Assembly: GCF_003112555.1 (NCBI RefSeq)
Contig: NZ_BEWB01000017.1
Coordinates: 62,001 to 126,000 of the forward strand
From: Streptomyces coelicoflavus
GTDB lineage: Bacteria > Actinomycetota > Actinomycetes > Streptomycetales > Streptomycetaceae
Length of the DNA stretch: 64,000 nt
Direction: 5' to 3'
Of the stretch, positions 19,319-27,310 are shown one piece after another; positions within the stretch are counted from its first letter, which is position 1, and each line of letters starts with the position of its first letter. The translations under genes were made by a program, and so were the position numbers. The notes under the pieces are model-generated. The model searched no databases, was not told where the DNA came from, and saw only the letters and a list, made by a program, of their open reading frames with translations.

Positions 19319-20347
19319 ATGCTCTCCGGGAACGGTCGTCACCGCCGCCCCCGCCAGGCACCCGCTCTGGTCGTCGCAGCCGGAGTGACCGGCTCCGCCA
19401 TCGCGATCCCCCTGCTCGGCGCCACCGGTGCCCACGCGGCCGACGGAGCGAACTGGGACCGCGTCGCCGAGTGCGAGACCGGCGGCGCCTGGAGCCAGAA
19501 CAGCGGCAACGGGTACTACGGCGGCCTGCAACTGTCGCAGGAGGTCTGGGAGCAGTACGGCGGTCTGGACTACGCGCCCAGCGCCGACCAGGCCAGTCGC
19601 TCCCAGCAGATAAGAATCGCCGAGAAGATACACGCGGACCAGGGCATCGCCGCCTGGCCGACCTGCGGACTGCTGGCCGGGCTGGGCAACGGCCCGGGGG
19701 TCTCGAGCGGCGGCTCGGACGCGTCCGGTGACGGTGCGTCGGAGGGCACGGACGCGTCGGGGGAGACGGACGGCTCCGGCGCGTCCGAATCGCCCACGAA
19801 CACCGAAAAGCCCGAGTCGTCACAGTCGCCCGAGTCGTCCGAGCCCTCCCAGCCGTCCGGCACGACCGACTCGGCCGACGCCTCCGAGTCGACGTCCGGA
19901 GCGCCCTCTTCGTCCCCTTCGCCCACTTCTCCGCCGTCGTCCGGCACTCCCTCCGAGGCCTCGCCCGACGACGCGGCCTCCTCCACGAAGTCGGACACAC
20001 CCACCGAATCCGACCTCGGTGCCGGCGCGGAACAGCGGGACGCCGAGGGCTCGTCCGGCTCCGGCCGCCACCGCGGCGACAGCGCGGACGAGGGTGCGGC
20101 GGACAGGAGCCGTACCGACGATGCGACGGGGCGGCACGCCTCGCGGGACGGCGAGCCGCGAGAGGTCGAGGACGGCTCGTACACGGTCCGTTCCGGCGAC
20201 AACCTCTGGGCCATCGCCGACTCCCTTGAGGTCGACGGCGGGTGGCGCGCGCTGTACGCCGGCAACAAGGCGGTCGTCGGCGCCGACCCGGACCACATCC
20301 TCCCCGGTCAGACGCTCACGGTCACGGGCGAATCGGGCGAAAAGTAG
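19319..20347 (+). CDS. rpfC: Resuscitation-promoting factor, Rpf domain plus LysM (RpfC-like)
   Basis: This 342-aa secreted muralytic enzyme starts at ATG 19319, with GAAAGG 7 nt upstream. The signal peptide (MLSGNGRHRRP, hydrophobic stretch, AHA) is followed by the lysozyme-like Rpf domain, WDRVAECETGGAWSQNSGNGYYGGLQ, where Glu in AECE is the expected catalytic acid. A disordered linker of about 150 residues follows, built of Ser, Thr, Glu, Asp and Pro. The C-terminus is a LysM peptidoglycan-binding domain (YTVRSGDNLWAIADSL to QTLTVTG). Rpf enzymes cleave peptidoglycan during spore germination and exit from dormancy. The gene is a tandem paralogue of the next one; the linker is far longer. 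The symbol follows S. coelicolor naming from memory. Confidence 0.9.
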   Translation: MLSGNGRHRRPRQAPALVVAAGVTGSAIAIPLLGATGAHAADGANWDRVAECETGGAWSQNSGNGYYGGLQLSQEVWEQYGGLDYAPSADQASRSQQIRIAEKIHADQGIAAWPTCGLLAGLGNGPGVSSGGSDASGDGASEGTDASGETDGSGASESPTNTEKPESSQSPESSEPSQPSGTTDSADASESTSGAPSSSPSPTSPPSSGTPSEASPDDAASSTKSDTPTESDLGAGAEQRDAEGSSGSGRHRGDSADEGAADRSRTDDATGRHASRDGEPREVEDGSYTVRSGDNLWAIADSLEVDGGWRALYAGNKAVVGADPDHILPGQTLTVTGESGEK

Positions 20348-20534
20348 GGGGAGTTCGCGTCACGGTTAGAGACCGTATGTCCCTTTTGGATCTCGTGAGA
20401 GATAGGTCTCAGAAGCCGTGATCGTCTTTGAAAATCCGCGGAGCGCGTGTCTACGGTCATGACCGCTCGCCACCGCGGGCCCCGACAGCCGCAACGCCGA
20501 ATCCTGCCAGCGGCCGTACGGGAACAGTCGTCGC

Positions 20535-20692
20535 GTCAAGCGCCGCAGGCAGGAGCGGGGGACCCAAGGTAAGTGCCGCACCGGGCAGTTGAGCCGGAGC
20601 GGCTAGGGGTGAAGCCGAGTTCCGCGAGGAACCCGGCCGGGCAACTCAACCGGCCCGAACCCGACAGCTCACCTCGCAGGCGTCGGTGAGGG
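20535..20692 (+). ncRNA. c-di-AMP riboswitch (ydaO type) controlling rpfA
   Basis: The 5' leader contains the conserved ydaO-family blocks in order: GCGGGGGACCCAAGG near 20555-20569, AGGGGTGAAGCCGAG near 20606-20620, and CCCGAACCCGACAGCTCACC (20654-20673), then TCGCAGGCGTCGGTGAG. The closing stem runs directly into GGGGA, the ribosome site of rpfA at 20701. This fits control in which c-di-AMP binding lowers expression. From established knowledge, Streptomyces rpfA genes carry such a switch. No comparable element is seen before the upstream rpf gene. Confidence 0.92.
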
Positions 20693-20700
20693 GATCAACC

Positions 20701-21429
20701 ATGCTGTTTTCCGGCAAGGGCAAGCACCGTCGCCCGTCCAAGGCCACCCGTGTCATCGCCGTCGCCGGCGTCACCGGTGCCGCCGTCGCCGCCCCGCTGA
20801 TGGCGGCCGGCAACGCCTCCGCCGCCACCGCGTCCGAGTGGGACGCCGTCGCCCAGTGCGAGTCCGGCGGCAACTGGTCCATCAACACCGGCAACGGTTA
20901 CTACGGCGGTCTGCAGTTCTCCGCCTCCACCTGGGCCGCCTACGGCGGTACGCAGTACGCCTCCTCCGCCGACCAGGCGAGCAAGTCCCAGCAGATCGAG
21001 ATCGCCGAGAAGGTGCTCGCGGGCCAGGGCAAGGGTGCCTGGCCGGTCTGCGGCACCGGCCTGTCGGGCGCCGCGTACACCGGTGGCGGCTCCGAGGACA
21101 GCGGTTCCTCCAGCTCCGAGAGCTCGCAGAGCCAGAGCGGCGGCTCCACCGCCAAGCGCTCCACCGAGCAGAAGGCCTCCCGCTCCTCCGAGCGCCCGGC
21201 CGCCGAGCCGAAGGCCGAGGAGCCCGCCAAGAAGACCGTCACCACCCCGACCGGCAAGAAGGTCGAGAAGGGCGACGGCGAGTACAAGGTCGTCAAGGGC
21301 GACACCCTCAGCTCGATCGCCGAGGAGCACGACGTCAAGGGCGGCTGGGCGAAGCTGTTCAAGCTGAACGACGACATCGTCGACGACGCCGACCTGATCT
21401 ACCCGGGCCAGCAGCTGCACCTGAAGTAA
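20701..21429 (+). CDS. rpfA: Resuscitation-promoting factor RpfA, Rpf plus LysM
   Basis: This 242-aa secreted cell-wall hydrolase starts at ATG 20701, after GAGGGGA. The signal peptide is MLFSGKGKHRRPSKA followed by a hydrophobic core and Ala-Ser. The Rpf domain WDAVAQCESGGNWSINTGNGYYGGLQ has the catalytic Glu in QCE. A Ser/Lys/Glu-rich linker of about 80 residues and a C-terminal LysM (YKVVKGDTLSSIAEEHDVKG) complete it. It is involved in spore germination and dormancy exit. Regulation by the upstream c-di-AMP riboswitch links its production to osmotic and cell-wall status. A strong terminator isolates it from eno. Confidence 0.95.
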   Translation: MLFSGKGKHRRPSKATRVIAVAGVTGAAVAAPLMAAGNASAATASEWDAVAQCESGGNWSINTGNGYYGGLQFSASTWAAYGGTQYASSADQASKSQQIEIAEKVLAGQGKGAWPVCGTGLSGAAYTGGGSEDSGSSSSESSQSQSGGSTAKRSTEQKASRSSERPAAEPKAEEPAKKTVTTPTGKKVEKGDGEYKVVKGDTLSSIAEEHDVKGGWAKLFKLNDDIVDDADLIYPGQQLHLK

Positions 21430-21450
21430 GGGGCGGCGGCTCCCGAGACT

Positions 21451-21496
21451 CCCGCCCCGGTGCGTGTTCCCCCGTACGCACCGGGGCGGGATTTTT
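21451..21496 (+). terminator. Strong intrinsic terminator after rpfA
   Basis: CCCGCCCCGGTGCGT (21451-21465) pairs perfectly with ACGCACCGGGGCGGG (21476-21490), with a 10-nt loop and ATTTTT directly after. Confidence 0.93.
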
Positions 21497-21598
21497 CGTG
21501 CCCCGGTCCCGCGGGGTGCCCGCCCGGTTTCCGGAAACGTCTTTGTTCCGTTCGGAAACAATTTACTCTCGGTTCTGTCCAGCGGGTGGGCGATCGGC

Positions 21599-21626
21599 TG
21601 GCCGATCGCCCCGGGCCGGTTAGGCT
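21599..21626 (+). promoter_or_regulatory. Possible eno promoter
   Basis: TAGGCT at 21621-21626 resembles a vegetative -10; TGGCCG at 21599-21604 is a weak -35 with a 16-bp spacer. It lies about 75 bp before the enolase start. Upstream (21530-21562) are a TTTCCGGAAA palindrome and a repeated CGGAAAC motif of unknown role. Confidence 0.4.
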
Positions 21627-21702
21627 CGGTCCCGCAGAGCCGCCGCGGTCCCGCGGGACCCGCGCGTCACACCGAAGCGTCACATTGAAGAAGGAGATGC
21701 TC

Positions 21703-22983
21703 GTGCCGTCCATCGACGTCGTCGTAGCCCGGGAAATCCTGGACTCCCGAGGCAACCCCACGGTCGAGGTCGAGGTCGGCCTCGACGACGGCAGCACGGG
21801 TCGTGCCGCCGTTCCGTCCGGCGCCTCCACCGGTGCCTTCGAGGCCATCGAACTCCGTGACGGCGACCAGAGCCGTTACCTCGGCAAGGGCGTCGAGAAG
21901 GCCGTGCTGGCCGTCATCGAGCAGATCGGCCCGGAGCTGGTCGGCTACGACGCCACCGAGCAGCGGCTGATCGACCAGGCCATGTTCGACCTGGACGCCA
22001 CCGACAACAAGGGCTCGCTCGGCGCCAACGCCATCCTCGGCGTCTCCCTCGCCGTCGCCCACGCCGCCTCCGAGGCCAGCGACCTGCCGCTGTTCCGCTA
22101 CCTGGGCGGCCCGAACGCGCACCTGCTGCCGGTGCCGATGATGAACATCCTGAACGGCGGCTCGCACGCCGACTCCAACGTGGACATCCAGGAGTTCATG
22201 ATCGCTCCGATCGGCGCGGAGTCCTTCTCCGAGGCCCTGCGCTGGGGCGCCGAGGTCTACCACACCCTCAAGAAGGTCCTGAAGAACAAGGGCCTGGCCA
22301 CCGGACTCGGCGACGAGGGCGGCTTCGCCCCGAACCTCGGCTCCAACCGCGAGGCACTCGACCTCATCCTCGAGGCGATCAAGGAGGCCGGCTACACCCC
22401 CGGCGAGCAGATCGCCCTGGCGCTCGACGTCGCCGCGTCCGAGTTCTACAAGGACGGCTCCTACTCCTTCGAGGGCAAGGACCGTACCGCCGCCGAGATG
22501 ACCGAGTACTACGCCGAGCTGGTCGAGGCGTACCCGCTGGTCTCCATCGAGGACCCGCTGTTCGAGGACGACTGGGACGGCTGGAAGACCATCACCGCCA
22601 AGCTCGGCGACAAGGTCCAGCTCGTCGGCGACGACCTGTTCGTCACCAACCCGGAGCGCCTGGCCCGCGGCATCGAGGAGAACTCGGCCAACGCCCTGCT
22701 GGTCAAGGTCAACCAGATCGGTTCGCTGACCGAGACCCTGGACGCCGTCGAGCTGGCCCAGCGCAACGGCTTCAAGTGCATGATGTCCCACCGCTCCGGC
22801 GAGACCGAGGACGTCACCATCGCCGACCTGGCCGTCGCCACCAACTGCGGCCAGATCAAGACCGGCGCCCCGGCCCGCTCGGAGCGCGTCGCCAAGTACA
22901 ACCAGCTGCTGCGCATCGAGGAGATCCTCGACGACGCCGCGGTGTACGCCGGCCGCAGCGCGTTCCCCCGCTTCAAGGGCTGA
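21703..22983 (+). CDS. eno: Enolase
   Basis: This 426-aa glycolytic enzyme converts 2-phosphoglycerate to phosphoenolpyruvate. GTG 21703 is preferred because AAGGAG (21691-21696) lies 6 nt upstream; it abuts ATG 21697 directly, and the protein then begins MPSIDVVVAREILDSRGNPT. The conserved N-terminal loop SGASTGAFEA, the metal-ligand region SIEDPLFEDDWDGW, the catalytic Lys335 in the signature LLVKVNQIGSLTET and the SHRSGETED loop are all present. Length and motifs are fully normal. The gene stands as a single unit between hairpins. Confidence 0.98.
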   Translation: MPSIDVVVAREILDSRGNPTVEVEVGLDDGSTGRAAVPSGASTGAFEAIELRDGDQSRYLGKGVEKAVLAVIEQIGPELVGYDATEQRLIDQAMFDLDATDNKGSLGANAILGVSLAVAHAASEASDLPLFRYLGGPNAHLLPVPMMNILNGGSHADSNVDIQEFMIAPIGAESFSEALRWGAEVYHTLKKVLKNKGLATGLGDEGGFAPNLGSNREALDLILEAIKEAGYTPGEQIALALDVAASEFYKDGSYSFEGKDRTAAEMTEYYAELVEAYPLVSIEDPLFEDDWDGWKTITAKLGDKVQLVGDDLFVTNPERLARGIEENSANALLVKVNQIGSLTETLDAVELAQRNGFKCMMSHRSGETEDVTIADLAVATNCGQIKTGAPARSERVAKYNQLLRIEEILDDAAVYAGRSAFPRFKG

Positions 22984-23017
22984 GCGCCACCCGGTAAGGC
23001 CCCGTAAGAGGCAGCGT

Positions 23018-23070
23018 CGTACGTACGTCCCCGTACCCGGTCCCGTACCGTGTGCGGGGACGTACGCACG
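23018..23070 (+). terminator. Long hairpin between eno and divIC
   Basis: CGTACGTACGTCCCCG (23018-23033) pairs with CGGGGACGTACGCACG (23055-23070) at 15 of 16 positions, with a 21-nt loop and no T-run. It is likely a terminator or attenuator after eno; an operator is possible. Confidence 0.55.
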
Positions 23071-23117
23071 TATGCGGACGACGCAGGCAGGACGACGCGC
23101 GAAGGCGGAGGCGGCAC

Positions 23118-23600
23118 ATGGCGGTGAAGGACCGGGACCGTTTCTCCACCGCGACCAGGATCCGGATCATCGGGGAGCAGACCGCGGCCCGGGTCTACCG
23201 CTCGCAGACCAAGCGCCAGGCCCGCCGCTCCCGGCTGACCGGCCGGGCCGCGCTGCTCGCGATGGTGCTCTGCTCCCTCGTGGTCGCCCTCGCCTACCCG
23301 ATCCGGCAGTATGTCGCCCAGCGCGCCGAGATCGCCGATCTCCAGCAGGAGCAGCGGGAGACCCGGCAGCGGGTCGAGGACCTGCGCGACCTCAAGGCAC
23401 GCTGGCAGGACGACGCCTACGCCGAGCAGCAGGTGCGGCTGCGGCTGCACTACGTGATGCCGGGGGAGACGGGGTTCATCGTGGTCGATCCCGAAGCGGC
23501 CGACCGGACCCGCGCCGAGGCCGGCGCCGCCGACCGGGCTTGGTACCGGAACGTCTGGGACGGGGTCGACAAGGCAGACGCCGCCGCCCGCCGGCAGTGA
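23118..23600 (+). CDS. divIC: FtsB/DivIC-family septum formation initiator
   Basis: The protein is 160 aa from ATG 23118, 6 nt after GGAGG. A basic cytoplasmic N-terminus precedes a single membrane helix at about 48-68 (LLAMVLCSLVVALAYPI). An extracellular heptad coiled coil follows (RAEIADLQQEQRETRQRVEDLRDLKARW), then a short conserved region with LHYVMPGETGF. This is the DivIC/FtsB layout: a bitopic scaffold that joins FtsL and FtsQ at division septa. In Streptomyces it is needed mainly for sporulation septation. It heads a probable unit with the DUF501 gene and ppx. Confidence 0.9.
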   Translation: MAVKDRDRFSTATRIRIIGEQTAARVYRSQTKRQARRSRLTGRAALLAMVLCSLVVALAYPIRQYVAQRAEIADLQQEQRETRQRVEDLRDLKARWQDDAYAEQQVRLRLHYVMPGETGFIVVDPEAADRTRAEAGAADRAWYRNVWDGVDKADAAARRQ

Positions 23601-23704
23601 ACCGACCACGCCGACAAGTGCCGACCACGCCGACGGCGCGGACCGCTCCGACCGCTCCGACCGCTCCGGCAGTGACTCAACAGGAAGACCAGCAGAAGAC
23701 AGTC

Positions 23705-24244
23705 ATGCAGACTCCCCCGCCGACCACCCCGCGCACCGAGCCGACCGACGCGGACGTGGCGGCCTTCAAGCAGCAGCTCGGACGGCCCCCGCGCGGCCTG
23801 CGCGCCATCGCGCACCGCTGCCCCTGCGGACAGCCGGACGTCGTGGAGACGGCACCGCGCCTTCCCGACGGCACGCCCTTCCCCACGCTGTACTACCTGA
23901 CGTGCCCGAAGGCGGCCTCCGCCATCGGCACGCTGGAGGCGAACGGCGTGATGAAGGAGATGACCGAGCGCCTGGCCGCCGACCCGGAGCTGGCCGCCGC
24001 CTACCGCGCCGCGCACGAGGACTACATCCGGCGCCGCGACGAGATCGAGGAGCTGACCGGCTTCCCGAGCGCGGGCGGCATGCCGGACCGGGTGAAGTGC
24101 CTGCACGTGCTGGTCGCCCACTCGCTGGCGGCCGGCCCCGGCGTCAACCCGCTGGGCGACGAGGCGATCGCGATGCTGCCCGAGTGGTGGCGCAAGGGGC
24201 CGTGCGTGACGGTTGCCGAGACCGACGGGGAGGACGCCCAGTGA
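23705..24244 (+). CDS. DUF501 family protein
   Basis: This 179-aa soluble protein starts at ATG 23705. The family hallmark is visible: QLGRPPRGLRAIAHRCPCGQPDVVETAPRLPDGTPFPTLYYLTCP, with a CPCG motif and a later Cys, then a conserved VKCLHVLVAHSLAAGPGVNPLGDEA. The function is unknown. The genes beside it (divIC before, ppx after with a GTGA overlap) form a conserved actinobacterial order, so a link to the cell envelope or phosphate metabolism is possible but unproven. The preceding 100 bp hold a short GACCGCTCC tandem repeat. Confidence 0.85.
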   Translation: MQTPPPTTPRTEPTDADVAAFKQQLGRPPRGLRAIAHRCPCGQPDVVETAPRLPDGTPFPTLYYLTCPKAASAIGTLEANGVMKEMTERLAADPELAAAYRAAHEDYIRRRDEIEELTGFPSAGGMPDRVKCLHVLVAHSLAAGPGVNPLGDEAIAMLPEWWRKGPCVTVAETDGEDAQ

Positions 24245-25194
24245 CCCGTGTCGCCGCCATCGACTGCGGTACGAACTCCATCCGCCTGCTGGTCGCCGAC
24301 GCCGACCCCTCGACCGGCGAGCTGACCGACCTGGACCGCCGCATGACCATCGTGCGGCTCGGCCAGGGCGTCGACCGCACCGGGCGGCTGGCCCCCGAGG
24401 CGCTGGAGCGGACCTTCGCCGCCTGCCGGGAGTACGCCGAGGTCGTCAAGACGCACGGCGCCGAGCGGCTGCGCTTCGTGGCCACCTCCGCCTCCCGCGA
24501 CGCGGAGAACCGGGACGACTTCGTGCGCGGGGTGCTGGACATCCTGGGCGTGGAGCCGGAGGTCATCACCGGCGACCAGGAGGCCGAGTTCTCCTTCACC
24601 GGCGCCACGAAGGAACTGACCGGCCGCACGGACCTCGCCAGGCCCTACCTGGTCGTCGACATCGGCGGCGGCTCCACGGAGTTCGTCGTCGGCGACGACC
24701 ACGTGCGCGCCGCGCGCTCCGTGGACGTCGGCTGCGTCCGGATGACCGAGCGGCACCTGGTGCGCGACGGCGCGGTCACCGACCCGCCCACCGAGGCGCA
24801 GGTCGCGGCGATGCGGGCGGACATCGAGGCCGCCCTCGACCTCGCCGGTCGGACGGTGCCGCTGCGCGAGGCGCGCACGCTGGTGGGGCTGGCCGGTTCG
24901 GTGACGACCGTCTCCGCGATCGCCCAGGAGCTGCCGGAGTACGACTCGGCCGCCATCCACCACTCCCGCGTCTCCGTCGGCCGCGTCCGTGAGATCACCG
25001 ACTGGCTGCTGCGCTCCACCCACGCCGAACGCGCGGCGGTCCCCTCCATGCACCCGGGCCGGGTCGACGTGATCGCGGCCGGTTCCCTGGTACTCCTGAC
25101 GATCATGGAGCGGACGGGCGCGGAGGAGGTCGTCGTGAGCGAGCACGACATCCTCGACGGGATCGCTTGGAGTTGCGCCTCCGAGGCGCGCTGA
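24241..25194 (+). CDS. ppx: Ppx/GppA exopolyphosphatase family protein
   Basis: The protein is 317 aa from GTG 24241, which overlaps the preceding stop. It has the ASKHA fold: phosphate-1 loop AAIDCGTNSIRLLVAD at 5-20, the conserved ATSASRDAENRDDFV, catalytic region GDQEAEFSFTGA, and phosphate-2 motif YLVVDIGGGSTEFVVG. Such enzymes hydrolyse terminal phosphate from polyphosphate, or pppGpp to ppGpp. The short 300-residue form without the C-terminal HD domain is usual in actinobacteria. Its 3' end is partly duplicated just downstream. Confidence 0.93.
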   Translation: MTRVAAIDCGTNSIRLLVADADPSTGELTDLDRRMTIVRLGQGVDRTGRLAPEALERTFAACREYAEVVKTHGAERLRFVATSASRDAENRDDFVRGVLDILGVEPEVITGDQEAEFSFTGATKELTGRTDLARPYLVVDIGGGSTEFVVGDDHVRAARSVDVGCVRMTERHLVRDGAVTDPPTEAQVAAMRADIEAALDLAGRTVPLREARTLVGLAGSVTTVSAIAQELPEYDSAAIHHSRVSVGRVREITDWLLRSTHAERAAVPSMHPGRVDVIAAGSLVLLTIMERTGAEEVVVSEHDILDGIAWSCASEAR

Positions 25195-25222
25195 GGAGCG
25201 ATCCTCGACGGCATCGCGTGGC
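25147..25222 (+). repeat. Imperfect duplication of ppx 3' end
   Basis: The segment at 25147-25170 (encoding ILDGIAW) recurs at 25199-25222 beyond the stop. The downstream copy could be read as ILDGIAWRIGQGV and ends in TAG at 25258-25260. It looks like a displaced alternative C-terminus. Confidence 0.6.
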
Positions 25223-25340
25223 GCATCGGCCAGGGGGTGTGCGCGGCGGCCGTGCGGTAGTGGTCTGAGCAGGGCGGACGACGATTGAGCGGGGATCGGG
25301 GGCCTTCCGGGGGCCCTCGGTGACATCCCGTCGGGAAAGT

Positions 25341-25358
25341 TCGTGAAGTTCTTCACAA
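25341..25358. promoter_or_regulatory. Rex-like redox operator upstream of ndh
   Basis: TCGTGAA (25341-25347), GTTC, TTCACAA (25352-25358) matches the Streptomyces Rex dyad TTGTGAA-N4-TTCACAA except at one base. It lies about 305 bp upstream of ndh. A weaker second half-site, TTGTGAA at 25613, lies 50 bp before ndh. Apart from these and the ppx duplication, the 470-bp gap 25195-25664 holds no supported gene. Confidence 0.75.
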
Positions 25359-25664
25359 GGAAATGGGCCCCGTCGGACGACGAAAGTGCGCTCGTTGACC
25401 CTTTTGGGGTTTCAACTGCCCTTTGAACGTGTTCAGGACGGTGTCGCGAGAGGGTCGCGCGGAACCGTCGGGGGCGGGTGGTTCACCGTCCCGGCGGTGC
25501 GGAGGTGCAGCTCACGCGGCATTGACAACGGGGCGCCCTACACGCTGGTTCCTTCGCTCGCCATGATCTCCGTCACTTCGGCGGCGGATGGTAGCACAGC
25601 CTCCACCGAACCTTGTGAAGGGGCGCACGAACCACCCCCCTCGGTCGGGTGGATACTCGATGGC

Positions 25665-27080
25665 ATGAGCACCACGGAGCGTCCCAGGATCCTCGTAGTA
25701 GGCGGTGGGTACGTAGGCCTGTACGCAGCTCGACGCATCCAGAAGAAGATGCGTTACGGCGAGGCGACCGTCACCGTCGTCGACCCGCGGTCGTACATGA
25801 CCTACCAGCCCTTCCTCCCCGAAGCCGCCGCCGGCAGCATCTCCCCGCGGCACGTCGTCGTCCCCCTGCGGCGCGTGCTTCCGAAGGCGGAGGTCCTCAC
25901 CGGCCGGGTCACCACCATCGACCAGGACCGCAAGGTCGCCACCGTCGCGCCGCTGGTCGGCGAGGCGTACGAGCTGCCCTTCGACTACCTGGTCATCGCG
26001 ATGGGCGCGGTCTCCCGCACCTTCCCGATCCCCGGCCTCGCCGAGCAGGGCATCGGTATGAAGGGCATCGAGGAGTCCATCGGTCTGCGCAACCACGTCC
26101 TGGAGCAGCTCGACAAGGCCGACTCCACCACCGACGAGGAGATCCGCCGCAAGGCGCTCACCTTCGTCTTCGTCGGCGGCGGTTTCGCCGGTGCGGAGAC
26201 CATCGGTGAGGTCGAGGACATGGCCCGGGACGCGGCCAAGTACTACAACAACGTCTCCCGCGAGGACATGCGCTTCATCCTCGTGGACGCCGCCGACAAG
26301 ATCCTCCCCGAGGTCGGCCCCAAGCTCGGCCAGTACGGCAAGGAGCACCTCGAGGGCCGCGGCGTCGAGGTCTACCTGTCCACCTCCATGGACTCCTGCG
26401 TCGACGGTCACGTGGTGCTGAAGAACGGGCTCGAGGTCGACTCCAACACCATCGTGTGGACGGCCGGCGTCAAGCCCAACCCGGCGCTGGCCCGCTTCGG
26501 CCTGCCGCTCGGCCCCCGCGGCCACGTCGACACCCAGGCCACCCTCCAGGTCCAGGGCACCGACTACATCTGGGCCGCGGGCGACAACGCCCAGGTGCCG
26601 GACCTCGTCGGCCGCAAGGCGGGCAACGAGAACGCCTGGTGCCCGCCCAACGCCCAGCACGCGCTGCGCCAGGCCAAGGTCCTCGGCGACAACGTGATCT
26701 CCGGCATGCGGGGCTTCCCGCAGAAGGAGTACAGCCACGCCAACAAGGGCGCGGTGGCGGGCCTCGGCCTGCACAAGGGCGTCGCGATGATCGTCATGGG
26801 CAAGATGAAGATCAAGCTCAAGGGCCGCCTCGCCTGGTACATGCACCGCGGCTACCACGGCATGGCGATGCCGACCTTCAACCGCAAGATCCGCGTCTTC
26901 GCGGACTGGACGCTCGGCATGTTCCTCAAGCGCGAGGTCGTCTCCCTCGGCGCGATGGAGACGCCGCGCGAGGAGTTCTACGAGGCAGCCAAGCCGGCCC
27001 CGAAGCCGGCCGCGGCGAAGGCCGCCGACGACAAGCCGGCCGAGAAGACGGCGGAGAAGACCGAGGCCAAGGCCTCCTGA
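25665..27080 (+). CDS. ndh: Type II NADH dehydrogenase (NDH-2)
   Basis: This 471-aa peripheral membrane flavoprotein passes electrons from NADH to menaquinone without pumping protons. It starts at ATG 25665 (MSTTERPRILVVGGGYVGLYAARRI). A GATACT box (25652-25657) 7 nt upstream suggests a leaderless transcript. The FAD-binding GGGYVG lies at 12-17, the NAD-binding VFVGGGFAGAETIGE near 170 and the second FAD motif IWAAGDNAQVPD near 303-314. The tail is a Pro/Ala/Lys/Glu repeat of about 35 residues, not part of the core fold. Redox control by Rex is strongly suggested by the operator. Confidence 0.95.
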   Translation: MSTTERPRILVVGGGYVGLYAARRIQKKMRYGEATVTVVDPRSYMTYQPFLPEAAAGSISPRHVVVPLRRVLPKAEVLTGRVTTIDQDRKVATVAPLVGEAYELPFDYLVIAMGAVSRTFPIPGLAEQGIGMKGIEESIGLRNHVLEQLDKADSTTDEEIRRKALTFVFVGGGFAGAETIGEVEDMARDAAKYYNNVSREDMRFILVDAADKILPEVGPKLGQYGKEHLEGRGVEVYLSTSMDSCVDGHVVLKNGLEVDSNTIVWTAGVKPNPALARFGLPLGPRGHVDTQATLQVQGTDYIWAAGDNAQVPDLVGRKAGNENAWCPPNAQHALRQAKVLGDNVISGMRGFPQKEYSHANKGAVAGLGLHKGVAMIVMGKMKIKLKGRLAWYMHRGYHGMAMPTFNRKIRVFADWTLGMFLKREVVSLGAMETPREEFYEAAKPAPKPAAAKAADDKPAEKTAEKTEAKAS

Positions 27081-27123
27081 CCCCCGGTCGCTCCCGGCAG
27101 TACGCGCAGCAGTAGCAGTCCCT

Positions 27124-27165
27124 CGAAGGGGCCGTCCGCCATCCGTGGTGCGGGCGGCCCCTTCG
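27124..27165 (+). terminator. Hairpin after ndh
   Basis: CGAAGGGGCCGTCCGC (27124-27139) pairs with GCGGGCGGCCCCTTCG (27150-27165), one mismatch, 10-nt loop. There is no T-run. Confidence 0.7.
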
Positions 27166-27310
27166 CGTGGGCGCGCCGCCCGGGCGACAAAGCCGTTGGT
27201 GTGTACAGCTATTTTGCCGAGTCGTAACGCGCGCCGGGGACTGTACGGCGGGCTCCCAGGTGTTTACGTGGTGTTGGACATTCCGGGATCGCTCGTCACG
27301 GAGGTACGCC

